DNA from: Hexactinellida sp. DTS-2022
Taxonomy: Eukaryota; Porifera; Hexactinellida
Length of the DNA stretch: 64,000 bases
Direction: 5' to 3'
Assembly: GCA_028753945.1 (NCBI GenBank)
Contig: JAPNXP010000018.1
Location: 992,001 to 1,056,000 of the forward strand
Shown here: in pieces, positions 1-10,490 of the stretch
How the letters are laid out: every line of letters begins with the position of its first letter
How positions within the stretch are numbered: the stretch's first letter is position 1
The notes under the pieces: generated by a model
Told to the model about the DNA's origin: nothing
Databases searched by the model: none
What the model saw: the letters and a program-made list of their open reading frames with translations, nothing else
Program-made: the position numbers and the translations under genes

Positions 1-56
1 AAGATTGAGAAGGAATCGATTCGCAGTAAATTAACCCAATTAGTTATACGACAAAC

Positions 57-3000
57 CTGATGCAGGGCAACATAGTTTCTCTGAACTGATTCTCTACCAG
101 ATGGTAGTTGAGAGTTATCATTTTAATTAGAGTAAAGAATAGTCCGTTCGGGGGTGCCTTACTCTCACTGCTCTTCATAACTAGAAACAATAACCTCAAA
201 TCATTACGATATTATTTAAACTAGTGTTATATCAGTTCCACAGAGCAACACAGTTATTAGCCAGTCCCACTATAATCCTATTATTGACACAGCAGAGTCC
301 AGTGATGGGCTGGTCTGGCCCAGAGAGATTATGCGTTCCTCCGAGTCTCACTGCTACCGTGACGTCACTGTTGCGCTCCATTTGTTCCTCGAAGACTAAG
401 GGGAGGATCCGTATAACGCCCCCCTTCATGGCAGTGACGAGAGAGCAGGAGCTGGGCATAAAGTCGAAAGCGGAGAAGTCACAAGCCACCCTGAACAGAA
501 CTGTCGGTTCGAGTTCTATCATCTCGCTGCTCAGCCGCCACACTTCGGCGTCGATGTCGAACTTCCAAAGCAGCACGTAGCTCTCCGTCTCCTCCTTAGA
601 GGCCACTACGTCATCTCTCACGAACACCAGTCGCTCTATGGTACTGTGGTGGAACTTGCTGCCGGCTAGCTGCACTGAGAAGGGGGGCCCTGTCTTGCGG
701 GACCGCTTCTCCTTAGAGAGATTGCTCCTGTCGACCTCCCAGGCCCTCACCCCGTGTTCGTAGCCCGTCAGCAGCCAGTCCCCCCGCGGGGAGAACGCTA
801 TGGCTCTCAGCTCGCCGGATATCTTCAGCTGGAGCAGGAATCTGTCCTGCACGCGTTTGAACCGCCCCCTGTCGGTCCGCATGTCGCTCAGCCTGAGGTA
901 TCCGTCCCCCGCGATGCTGGCCACCCAGCTGTTCTCCGCTGGGTGCGCCAGCAGCTGCGCCACGGGCCCCTCGTGCACGGGCATGGGGGGACCGCACTGG
1001 AAGTCCGCTAGGCTCACGGGGTACAGCTGGCCCAGGGAGCTCCCGAGCAGGACCAGCCCGCTGCACTCCGTAACGCAGAGGAACGTGTCGCCAGCTGTCT
1101 CGTACTCGGCGTACAGCTCTCGGGCTACGGGGTCTATGACGAGGAGCTTATTCGCGGCTACGCAGAGCAGGTGGGGCGGGGCGGAGGTGCACATGTGGAT
1201 CCCGTGTCTGGGGGGCAGCTCTAGCTCGGGGTCAGCTGGCCCCAACTGGTAGACACCCTGGATAGGGAACTGGGAAGAGGACTTCCTGGAAGGCGCCTGT
1301 TTTGTACGACTCATGACCAAGAAATGAAATATTAACAGAAAGCGATGAGTGTAGAGTATATTTCGTATTCAGATGTTCCGGTTTCCCAATAAATCCATTA
1401 AAATTAAATTAAATCAATTAAATTACTATTCAACAACGTGCCTGTTAGAGATAGATTGACTGCATAGTCCAAATGGTCCTTGCAGATTAGCTCCATCATA
1501 ATCTCGTATATCGACTTCACGGTGGGAGAGAGCTCAGTCGGATTACAAAGCTATAACAAGAACTTTATAAATACAAATGCTATAGCAATCGATAGATAAT
1601 ACACACGTACAACTTTGCACCGATTGATACATTCCTTTGTTGCAGTCAGAATGTTAGTTATGAAGTCCTGAGAGACGAACAGAACGTCTACAGTCACATT
1701 CCTGACGGTCTCCCTTCTGGGCCGGTACCCGCCGCTGGGCGTGGTGTTAGCCTTCTTCTGCATGCCGGTGGAGTCGAAGAGAGCCTTGTAATACTCCTCC
1801 AACTCAGTCTTGCCCTTAGTCCTGAAGTTTTGAATCTCCTCTCTGAGTACAAGCATTAGTGCGTGTGTAAAATCAACAGACTAGCATAGTTAATAAACAT
1901 ACTCGGCATATTTGTGTAGGTAGTCATGGAAGAGAGATTTGATCTGTTTAGTCGCAGTTGGATAATCTTGAATCATTTCGTACTCAACGAGCTTGAGTCC
2001 CAACCGTGTTGCCCTAATAAATAGTTATAATACAGACAAGAGAAGTATAGTATTAGCTTATCATAATACAGTCAGGTCTACTTAAGGTGAACAATTTTTT
2101 GTCAGCTTAATATGAAAAACTTTTACTATGAACAAGCCCTATGGTCCTAATTTAACAGTTTGTTTGTAATAAGTTGAGTTCGCTTATTATGAAGTCTCTC
2201 TATTATGAACACATTTTTGGTCCCTTGAATGTTCATATTAAAATAACCTGACTGTATAGTATAATACTACTTACTTGTCATAGAGGTCAGACAGTTTGGA
2301 CAGGTACTCATCAATATCTGTATCCTTGTTGATGTCTTTCAGCTTTTCTCTTACGTGTGTCTAAATATGAAATATGTGTAATAACATAGTTTGGTAACAT
2401 AATTTGGTATTGGCTCTCTCACTTACCTTAATTATTTTATCAAATACTGCAGCGACAAATGCAGCTGTTACTTGTTCTGGATTATCGAATGTTTCGATAA
2501 TTATTTTTTGAGTCTAAAATAAACAACTTGGGTTACAAAACAGTCAAATTACTATTTATAATAAAGCCTAATTCGAGATTCTCTATCCAACTGTCTTACG
2601 CTTAATTAATAAATATTAAATAAATCTCAAAAAGTAAACATTTCTAAAATGCTACGGCTAGTACACAATGAGTACAGCTAGCTGATTCTGCTACCAATTT
2701 AACAAACATTTGTTGTACTGATTGGAATGTGTTTGAAAGAATCATAAATTAGAATACAATCAATGAAAGCTTAGCGTAGATGGCTGGATTACTCATATTC
2801 TGATTAAATTAGAAATGAATATCTAGCCCTAGCCGTGGAGAGTAACCCTGTAGCTTATCATTGACTGACAGAATCGCTAATTCTACTTTTTTTACAAGCT
2901 ATCTCTTCCACAGCCTCCTGGCTCTCTGTCAGGGGCGGTTCCTTCTTTTCGGACAAAAGTTCCTCGCTCGGTCTCCTGTGTGAGAGAGGCCGCTTTACCT

Positions 3001-6000
3001 GTGGACAGGGCTCGCTGCCCTCTCGAGGCGCGGGGCTGTGGGAAGGCAGGTCGGACGCATCGACTGAGCTGGGCTCGTCAACAGCTGGCTCCGGAGATCT
3101 GGAGGTAGCAGCGAGCTCCTTGTGGACAGTACAGTTGAAGATTCGAGTTTTCAGAGACGAGTAGAAGTTTCCCACGTCCCTCTTCTCGCCCTGGACCAGC
3201 ACAACGCGAATGCCCTCCTCCCGGAGATTAGCCGACAGCTTAACTGAGTTGGGGTTGGAGAGCTCGCAGAGCATCTCAGACCAGACGGGACTATTCAGCA
3301 GCACTAGTTGGTTGCCGTAGGCGCGGCATATTATCCGAGACTTGTGGTCCTCCTCAATGTCCTGATTCAGATGCAGCATGTTCCTGCCCTTGTTGTGCCA
3401 GGTCTTATTGCTGGAGTCGAACACGTACAGCTTGCAGGACATCTCCACGAGCACCTTCTCCCCCTCCTCCCCATTGAACACCTTCTGCACGGGCAGGGAG
3501 CTGATGAGAGGCTTGTTGCTCTCGCTGGGTATGAGCCCCTCCTGGAGGGTGGCCTTGGCGTCCTGACTTGAGGGCTGACTAGCATCCGACTCGTGAATGA
3601 CAACTCTACTCTCGATCTTCTGGCCGAACACGTAGAGCTTAGGCTCGGTCTGCGTTTGAGGTTCTTCGGTAGTGTTTAGCAGCGGGACCTTAGTGTCTGC
3701 CAGAGGCATACTGGGAACCTCTTTCGTATTAGCTGCCGGGTCAGTCGCGGACTGATCGCCTAGGATCGGAAATGTCTCAGAAGCACTCGTGGCATCAAGT
3801 TTCAGGAAGGAGAATGCCTGACTTTCGTTGTTAATCGCTTTGCTATTAGTCGAGTTAGCGCCAGAGTATAGAGTGCCAGTCGGTTTTATGGCTGAAGCTT
3901 TGAAGTTGAAAAAATTATGTTTTGTCAAGTTAGGTGCATCTGGAGACTCGTGCTTTGGGGAGGTAGACATGTATTTAAGCTACGATATAACTCTATAGTT
4001 TGAAAGAGTATAAACATTATTAACTGAGTATTGGGTTGAAGTCGGATAATCATTCAAAATAAATGCATAACACAACTGGCCAATAGTTTTGAATGCTACA
4101 TATTCTTATCTGCAACTTTGTACTAAATTCGAGGCTACCTGTCTCAATATATAGCGTAGAACATTGCAAATCTTTTCATAATGCATTTTTACCATTTTAT
4201 GTATTCTCAATCTAGAATTGATTTTAATAACATCTCATTTTCACAATTACACCATCATTAAATTATTCCTATCTAAAAGAGGCAATTCCACCACTATCAA
4301 TACATACATTCTACATTGAATATCAAATAATATTACCGACCACTACAGAACAGAACAAAACACAATATTCTACTATATATTGACACAGGTAAGGAAGTAT
4401 ATTTGAGATTTAAGACAAACTGTCTACATAGCAGTAAATAGCTCGGGCCATGCATATAGCACTAAATATATCAAGCACAGGTAAGGCGCCGGATGCTATC
4501 CCGGTATTCAACAATGTTGCCTGTCGCCATATACAGTTAGTAAGTAGAATTTGAGTGTTTAAAGTTGAACCAACCTTATGACACAGCTGTGTGACCTGGT
4601 TGAAGATGGTTATCTTAGTTTTGGGATCAATCTAATGAGCAAATAATGAGTGTCAATCGAAGGTATTACTAACTAGTAATTGACATATTTCTACTGATTA
4701 TTATTAAACGCAAATAAAACTGCAATGCAAATATTATATATTAATTTTGGGTCAACTTGTTAAAAGAACAAAACTCCCTTCTACACATAGTTCATTAATG
4801 CAGTAGTAACTATGTAAAAGCTTGCGGGATGCTGTAACATAATACCAGCCTTATCAACTCAGTATCTATAACTATGTATAAATTCTGCATATTAGTTGTT
4901 CAGCTAATAAAATGAGTAATAAAAAGATTAGCATTGAGGACAAGCGATAATCTCTATTTGTAGTTATTTCCATTTAATATTTTATAAATTTCAATAATGT
5001 ATGCCCGGTGTGTGTATATACGTGTCTATTTCAGGACAATAGGCTAATAATTCCCGAGATTATAAGCTCAAATTAACATTATTTACAAGGTATAATGCTA
5101 GTTTGAAATATATTAATTATACTTAAAAGTATTTCACTGATAGCAGACCTACCTTCGTAGCTTCATTTATAAAGTCTGTTATGCAAGTTTCATAACTCTA
5201 AAAGGAGAAATGTATGTTACGTAGGAAATAAAATCAATATAATTAAGAATAATATATGCATATGAAAATAAAATTATGAGATAAACACATAAATTAAGAA
5301 GCACTGTCTACTTGTGTATTACTTAATGTAACTTGAAGCAATAACATATATATTTGTGGACAAATCAAGAACAAAGTATATAAACACAATTGTCTAACTG
5401 TATTCATAATTTGCTAGCATTTGCATTTAATATGTCCTCCAGAAGAAATGTATTGTTGAAAGTTATAATCTTGGGAGATTCCGGGGTGGGAAAGACCTCG
5501 CTTATGAACCAGTACGTGAAGAAGAAGTTTACAACAAAGTATAAAGCCACGATAGGAGCCGACTTCCTAAACAAAGAAGTGGTTATAGATAACCGCATAG
5601 TGACCCTTCAGATCTGGGACACGGCTGGACAGGAGCGCTTCCAGTCGCTGGGCGTGGCTTTCTATCGCGGAGCCGATTGCTGCATACTCGTGTATGACGT
5701 CACACTACCAAGCTCATTTAAGAATCTCGAATCTTGGAGAGATGACTTTTTGATTCAGGCCAGCCCCAGGTACCCAGAAAAGCTCCCATTCGCGGTGCTG
5801 GGAAACAAAGTAGACCTGGAAAACCGAGGCGTGACAGCCAGACGGGCGCAAGCGTGGTGTGACTCTAAAAACAACACACCCTACTTCGAGACCAGCGCGA
5901 AAGAAGGAATAAATGTGGAACAAGCTTTCGAAGCTATCGCGCGAAACGCGTTAGAACAAGAGGAGCCGAACGGAGGAATCGTTGTAGAGTCAAACGTTGA

Positions 6001-9000
6001 GCTTAAGCAAGCCAAGACTAAGTCGGGGTGCTGTTCATAATACCTACTTTAATTTAAGAATGGTAATACTATATCCTACGTCTGATAGAGAGAACAGAGG
6101 CACCCGCATGTAATTGGAAATGTTATGTACCTAGTAAGATCTTACAGTGCTATGAAATACTATTTGACAAATATTTTAAATCAACATAATTTAACTTACA
6201 ATCAGTATTACGTATTGATGAGTTAATTATAGAGGTATGAACCTTAAGTTCCAGAGATGCTTTGGGAAAGCTAAAATTTAGCAAATATGGTCTTAGGAAA
6301 CAATAATTAATTAATTAATTTAGTCAATCCAATTACAGCTAATGTACTTGAAGTGCTCAATGATTTGTACGTTCTACATTTCTGTACAAGTAATATAAAC
6401 AAAGTATCCTCCCACTTGATAAATAATGCATATCTACAGACAAATATCTTGGCCAACTTACGTATTAAGCAGTGACCCTACACTGGAGAAAATCGATCTT
6501 TCATTTCAATATTAACTATAATTCAACAAAACTGATAATTACACGTAGTACATTTGTAATTAACTAGTAGGTTCGATTGATTGCGGATTGATTGTAGTTG
6601 AATGGTGAAAACTTCAAACAGAACAGTTCGACGGGAGATTGAATATAGGTGGCGTTGTAGAATTCCTTCCTGTGCATTCCATACCGACACCCCAGTAACG
6701 GAATTAACGGCAGCATCAGTAGAATGAGCAACGCTAGTTTCACTATTAGACTTCTCCATTTTAGGTGATTCATCCCGTTTATTGTAGACAAGTAGCAGGG
6801 CATCTCTGTGTGGTGAGGAATCCTGTTCCCATCAACTAGCGACGTCAACTCATTATCGGATTGGGGGGCAGAGCACGCAAATTTAAACAAAATAAACGTT
6901 ATAACCACACACAGGACTGTTCGAGTCATATATCCTGAAACTATTCCGGTCCAATACCCGAATGGTTTGTCCGTCAAAAAGTAGGCAAGAAGAATAGCCA
7001 ATGGAAAACTGACACAGAAAAACAATAGGGTGAATAGACCATTTATTTGCTGTTTCCTTAACCCATTTAAGACCGCCTGGAATAGTATTAACAGCCCCTC
7101 AAAGGGATGATAAGCTGCCAGCAGAAACAGTATGTTTGACAGACCCGATGATACTCTGTCGTCAGATGAGAATACCTTTCCCCAAATCTGGTTGCCACCT
7201 GCCAGCAGCACTGATTGAGAGAGAGTTAGGAGAACAGTCACACACAAACTGCCGCAAATTATCTTATTTATAGTGTTCCTCTGGTGATAAATTCCCAGCT
7301 TGGAGATACGAATGGAAGTCGCCAGTGAAAGAGACATGCAGCTGATCGTAATGACAGAATTGATAGAAATAGCAACTACGTGAATACCAATGTCTACCAC
7401 AGGTTGATACGATATCACTCCTAGGATGAAGGCTCCAGAATGTATACTAACTATCTCCAACTGATTCACCAGTAACAACGGCATTCCATAGCAAGTGTAC
7501 TCAAACCAGCGCTGCCAAGCTTCTAGCGTTAGCCCGCACCAGATCCGCTTCCATAGCTTTTTAGCACTGCGTAGGTAGATACAGTGTGCAGTAGCAATAA
7601 AGTAGAAAGCCACAACCGGTCCCAATGCGAATGCAATCACACCAATGTTAGTGAAATAAGCGAGTGGGTATATAACAGCGATTTCTAGCAGGTTAGCGAA
7701 CAGGAATATGAAGAGAGAAGGCAGCATCACTTCCTGCAGCTGTAGCGTCTTAACAACAGCTGTTGACATGCAGAGGGCAGGCAGGATGGCAGTGTACACC
7801 AGCACGTACTGTCCCGCGATTGCTGCTACCTCTGTCGGCTGTCTCAACAGGACGAGGATGTTCTCCGTGTTCAGCCATACAAACGCAATGGGGAACATGA
7901 AGAATGTGTTAACAAGGAAACTGCGCTGCAGCAACAGACCAGTGTACTTGTTTCTGCCAATAACGTTACTCCTGCTGAACAGCCTGTCCACAGCTGAGGT
8001 GAGGGTTATGAGAGGGTAATATCCGGTTATGTTAATGAAGGCCTGAGACAGAGCTACTGCGGCTAGAGATGTGCTCTGATCCGCTACCTGCCCTGCGAAT
8101 ATTAACGGTATTATCCCAATTGTCTCTGTACACAGGGCTGTGATGTATATGGGAGCAGACAGCCGGAAAAACACGCATATTTCGTTCAAGAGTGGCATAG
8201 CAATAGTACGATGATCACTTTATAATAGTATCCACTCAATTGATCATTCTATTCAATGCAAAGACAGGAATTTATCTTAGTTATTAAACGCATAATATTG
8301 CCTAGGAGAGATTCTTATACTTATTAAACGCATAATATTGCCTAGGAGAGATTCTTATACTTAGTCTAGTGTTATAAGCTGTACAATACACACAGCCATA
8401 CGACTTGAAGCCTGCCATCCAGTTAAGAAGCAACATCAAGCACATAGTCAATAGAAAGTAGGTAATTAGAATAGACTAATTATGAATATAAAGATAACAG
8501 ATTACATAGTAACTGAATACCTTCTGGAATGGAGCGAGGCTCTGTCCACACTCACGCATGCGCGCAGTGTTATTCTGTCCGTGAGCGCGAGAAAACTCCT
8601 GCAATAGGCGTCTCTCAGTCTCTCGCGATTTCGCTACAAAGTAGAGCTATTATAGAACTCAATACTAGGATTAACTGAGAGGGTTTACCTTCGATCCTAC
8701 ACCTCACTTCAGCGTACCTAGTGAGTGGGATATAGAGTATCAATCGATTGAAATAATGAATAAATGGATTAATTAAAACAGCGTTTACTTATCAGGAAGA
8801 TCAGTAGCGAATGAACTCAGAATGTGCACCACTTTCGCTGCCTCGAACACCTAATAATTATAAGAGATTAAACGGAGCCGCGCCGATAACAAAGAAGAGT
8901 ATAATTGCCTGCGCACTGTTCGATACTGCGAAAAGTTTGGTTTCATTCTCCTCATTCCTTTGGAAAATGTTGAAATACTTGATCAGCTGCAGAGCTTCTT

Positions 9001-10490
9001 CTGTTCTGTACTTTTTCCTATTCGCGGTTTCCAGCTGATCTCCCAGGTGAACAACCTTGGCAGCCATGGTTCGAACCTTTAACTCGAGGTGTTCGTGAGT
9101 GCGAAAAGTATCCTAGAACACGAGTATACAATGATTACAAATTAAAAATATTAAATATATATACGTATATATCAGTTAGCCATAGAAGACCTGGAATTCG
9201 ACTCTCTGTTGTTTCAGGTTATCTTCATGCTCCTTAGCAATGATGTAACACTGCTTCTCTACCTTATCCACTTTCTTCTGATTTTTATTTTTCAGCTGAT
9301 TCAATACGTCGATGTTCTCTTGGAATGATTTCAACAGGGCCTGTATGAATACGTCATCAGCCATTATTCAATACCAAACAAGGACAAACTCACATCAGGG
9401 CTAAATTCTTCAGGTTTTTTTAGAGGTCCGAGGTTAACGTTAATATCCACTCTGGCCAACCTCTCCACGTATTCCTTATCATCGAAGTCTCCCTAAACAC
9501 AGCTGATAAAATCTAGCTGTTTCGTGTTCATATACTAAACTGAATTGATACAAAATCCGTAGTGTATTTATTTATCTAGTAGTAATTGGATGGATAAATA
9601 TGAAAAAAATTAGGAAGTTAGAAATGATTTAGAATTCTAAAGTGGTTTATTAGGGAAGGTGGCTCATCAAAGAAATGTTCAATATCTTCGATTTCCATCA
9701 CACCAGCCTTCCTCAGTCCCTCAACGAATCTCAGTTTCTGCTTGACAGCCCATGGTTTGGTTGCAGACTTCATCTGGTAGGGAGTTACACCCACATAGAC
9801 ACTCGATTTAAGCTGTGCAAACGATTCAAGCAGTTTCCTATCGCTGATCCATATTTCTGCTGTCCCATTGTGTCCGCCGTCTAGCCAGTAGAACTCCCTG
9901 AGTCTGGATAGGAAGAGAGCTATTCTCTCGTCTTGAGGAGCTGTGCTAATCTCGTATATCATTTGGTTTAACACGATACAGCCCTTACTGAACCCAACAA
10001 CAGATATCTCTTCAATGCCCCCTGGGATTTGTTGTTCCTTGCATAGTCTGTCGAAACAGACGGATAGAGAAGCAAGGCTTTTGGGGAGAGAAGAATAAGC
10101 CGGATCCCCGTGGTCATTCGTCCTGTCAACCAGAGCGTCGTAGCAAGCATAGGTGCTCAAGTGCAAACGGGAAGGCTTGCAGAGACATATGACACGATCC
10201 GGAAATCTGTTGGCTAATACACTGAGTGTGTTCTCATAAGACCAGGTGGAGAACTCGTGGGACTCGGAAGCTTTCATGGCAACCTCAGTGTCCTGACAAT
10301 CCCCGGGAAAGAAGAACAGCAGCTTTTTCAGGAAGGACCAGCCTGTTTGCACTACTTTACTGTGGACTATTACCTACAATAAAATCAAAACTCCACTACC
10401 TACAAAGCTAGGATTATCGGTGACGTAACAAGGATATTACAATAATGTTCTCACCTCGAAATCTTTCAATGCGATTGTTGCTGTTGCCAT
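57..10490 (-). CDS. EXOC5: Exocyst complex component 5 (Sec10), 3'-truncated by window edge
   Basis: Sec10 is a subunit of the octameric exocyst, which tethers secretory vesicles to the plasma membrane. Coding exons read on the minus strand: 10455-10490 (ATG, tentative), 9394-9492, 9191-9340, 8927-9112, 8789-8850, 8689-8717 (29-nt microexon), 8521-8633, 5153-5197, 4575-4631, 2427-2513, 2275-2360, 1903-2013, 1614-1842, 1442-1550 and 57-180. All junction phases agree. The translated blocks follow the animal Sec10 order: EYVERL near the N terminus, [36 protein letters not shown] and [11 protein letters not shown]. About the last third of the protein lies beyond base 1. The donor at 1441/1440 is GC rather than GT. 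The introns hold LRWD1-like, RanBP3, Rab7, MATE and C2orf69-like genes. The family call is firm; the first exon is less certain because C2orf69 also needs it. Confidence 0.88.
232..1320 (-). CDS. LRWD1/ORCA-like WD40 protein without the LRR half
   Basis: This single-exon ORF of 362 aa begins at the ATG at 1320; an alternative ATG two codons in gives MSRTKQ. It reads as a series of WD40 blades, with motifs such as LSDM, GVRAWEV, VLLWKF and a terminal CVALWN. Segment order and several blocks (GDTFLCV, the [10 protein letters not shown] stretch, [11 protein letters not shown]) resemble the C-terminal WD domain of LRWD1/ORCA, which stabilises the origin recognition complex on chromatin. The leucine-rich-repeat half of that family is absent. 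The gene lies wholly inside an EXOC5 intron (181-1441) on the same strand. Its stop codon is about 50 bp from the EXOC5 acceptor. A generic WD40 protein is the alternative reading. Confidence 0.6.
   Translation of the reverse strand: MVMSRTKQAPSRKSSSQFPIQGVYQLGPADPELELPPRHGIHMCTSAPPHLLCVAANKLLVIDPVARELYAEYETAGDTFLCVTECSGLVLLGSSLGQLYPVSLADFQCGPPMPVHEGPVAQLLAHPAENSWVASIAGDGYLRLSDMRTDRGRFKRVQDRFLLQLKISGELRAIAFSPRGDWLLTGYEHGVRAWEVDRSNLSKEKRSRKTGPPFSVQLAGSKFHHSTIERLVFVRDDVVASKEETESYVLLWKFDIDAEVWRLSSEMIELEPTVLFRVACDFSAFDFMPSSCSLVTAMKGGVIRILPLVFEEQMERNSDVTVAVRLGGTHNLSGPDQPITGLCCVNNRIIVGLANNCVALWN
2069..2254. mobile_element. MITE family A, copy in EXOC5 intron
   Basis: This copy has cagtcaggtctacttaagg at the left and aataacctgactg at the right, with TA flanks. 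The interior shares tatgaacaagccctatggtcc and cttattatgaagtctctct-type blocks with the copies at 50813 and 56171. It lies between two EXOC5 exons. Confidence 0.85.
2858..3970 (-). CDS. RANBP3: Ran-binding protein 3, intronless
   Basis: This 370-aa single-exon protein has a Ran-binding domain at about residues 168-285, recognisable from [19 protein letters not shown], then [17 protein letters not shown], then [19 protein letters not shown]. The domain is most like RanBP3, the CRM1 export cofactor that binds RanGTP in the nucleus. The N-terminal 160 residues are Ser/Thr-rich and low in complexity. The C terminus is acidic/basic ([15 protein letters not shown], then ACKKSRIS), which could carry nuclear localisation. 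It lies in the EXOC5 intron between exons 4575-4631 and 2427-2513, on the host strand. Lack of introns inside a heavily split host suggests either retroposition or a lineage-wide habit of intronless genes. Confidence 0.85.
   Translation of the reverse strand: MSTSPKHESPDAPNLTKHNFFNFKASAIKPTGTLYSGANSTNSKAINNESQAFSFLKLDATSASETFPILGDQSATDPAANTKEVPSMPLADTKVPLLNTTEEPQTQTEPKLYVFGQKIESRVVIHESDASQPSSQDAKATLQEGLIPSESNKPLISSLPVQKVFNGEEGEKVLVEMSCKLYVFDSSNKTWHNKGRNMLHLNQDIEEDHKSRIICRAYGNQLVLLNSPVWSEMLCELSNPNSVKLSANLREEGIRVVLVQGEKRDVGNFYSSLKTRIFNCTVHKELAATSRSPEPAVDEPSSVDASDLPSHSPAPREGSEPCPQVKRPLSHRRPSEELLSEKKEPPLTESQEAVEEIACKKSRISDSVSQ
5432..6040 (+). CDS. RAB7: Rab7-type small GTPase
   Basis: This encodes late-endosome/lysosome Rab7, a membrane-traffic switch. 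The start chosen is ATG 5432 ([14 protein letters not shown]), which matches the Rab7 N terminus; an upstream in-frame ATG at 5390 would add 14 unrelated residues. All G motifs are intact: GDSGVGKT (P-loop), KATIGADF (switch I), WDTAGQERF (G3/switch II), GNKVD (G4) and ETSAK (G5). The AFYRGADCC and FLIQASPR segments are Rab7 signatures. The protein ends CCS, so it carries a dicysteine for geranylgeranylation. It is intronless and lies on the plus strand inside the 3.3-kb EXOC5 intron (5198-8520), antisense to the host and beside the MATE gene. Confidence 0.95.
   Translation: MSSRRNVLLKVIILGDSGVGKTSLMNQYVKKKFTTKYKATIGADFLNKEVVIDNRIVTLQIWDTAGQERFQSLGVAFYRGADCCILVYDVTLPSSFKNLESWRDDFLIQASPRYPEKLPFAVLGNKVDLENRGVTARRAQAWCDSKNNTPYFETSAKEGINVEQAFEAIARNALEQEEPNGGIVVESNVELKQAKTKSGCCS
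6564..8198 (-). CDS. MATE-family (SLC47-like) multidrug/cation antiporter
   Basis: This is a 544-aa single-exon membrane protein with about 12-13 hydrophobic segments, from residues 10-35 through about 500. The opening stretch ([20 protein letters not shown], then a [13 protein letters not shown] segment) has the layout of the MATE/SLC47 fold, in which two six-helix bundles export organic cations in exchange for protons or sodium. Further matches are the loop around [18 protein letters not shown] and the [22 protein letters not shown] repeat half. A long C-terminal tail precedes a final hydrophobic helix, as in animal SLC47 proteins. It lies in the same EXOC5 intron as Rab7, on the host strand. 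Substrate and exact subfamily cannot be read from the sequence. Confidence 0.8.
   Translation of the reverse strand: MPLLNEICVFFRLSAPIYITALCTETIGIIPLIFAGQVADQSTSLAAVALSQAFINITGYYPLITLTSAVDRLFSRSNVIGRNKYTGLLLQRSFLVNTFFMFPIAFVWLNTENILVLLRQPTEVAAIAGQYVLVYTAILPALCMSTAVVKTLQLQEVMLPSLFIFLFANLLEIAVIYPLAYFTNIGVIAFALGPVVAFYFIATAHCIYLRSAKKLWKRIWCGLTLEAWQRWFEYTCYGMPLLLVNQLEIVSIHSGAFILGVISYQPVVDIGIHVVAISINSVITISCMSLSLATSIRISKLGIYHQRNTINKIICGSLCVTVLLTLSQSVLLAGGNQIWGKVFSSDDRVSSGLSNILFLLAAYHPFEGLLILFQAVLNGLRKQQINGLFTLLFFCVSFPLAILLAYFLTDKPFGYWTGIVSGYMTRTVLCVVITFILFKFACSAPQSDNELTSLVDGNRIPHHTEMPCYLSTINGMNHLKWRSLIVKLALLILLMLPLIPLLGCRYGMHRKEFYNATYIQSPVELFCLKFSPFNYNQSAINRTY
8281..8360. repeat. Perfect 40-bp tandem duplication
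   Basis: A 40-base unit beginning ttattaaacgcataatattg occurs twice head to tail, at 8281-8320 and 8321-8360, with no mismatch. It lies about 80 bp upstream of the MATE start codon, inside the EXOC5 intron. Confidence 0.95.
9618..10373 (-). CDS. C2ORF69: C2orf69 homologue (main exon)
   Basis: The exon 9618-10373 starts after an acceptor and reads [12 protein letters not shown], then [10 protein letters not shown], and ends NHFRILNHF followed by a stop. Conserved family blocks are the FFPGD motif, a [16 protein letters not shown] segment, the nucleophile-elbow-like [25 protein letters not shown] and the terminal [11 protein letters not shown]2orf69 in humans is a mitochondrial alpha/beta-hydrolase-like protein whose loss causes a multisystem disease. 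No ATG precedes FFPGD within the exon. The only phase-0 ATG exon seen upstream is 10455-10490, which also fits EXOC5. The gene is thus nested in EXOC5 intron 1 and may be an alternative splice product from the same first exon. Confidence 0.85.
   Translation of the reverse strand, partial: VIVHSKVVQTGWSFLKKLLFFFPGDCQDTEVAMKASESHEFSTWSYENTLSVLANRFPDRVICLCKPSRLHLSTYACYDALVDRTNDHGDPAYSSLPKSLASLSVCFDRLCKEQQIPGGIEEISVVGFSKGCIVLNQMIYEISTAPQDERIALFLSRLREFYWLDGGHNGTAEIWISDRKLLESFAQLKSSVYVGVTPYQMKSATKPWAVKQKLRFVEGLRKAGVMEIEDIEHFFDEPPSLINHFRILNHF

Noticed and set aside
6297-6322. Short taat repeats here and at 37515-37535
   Set aside because: Simple-sequence DNA with no further structure.
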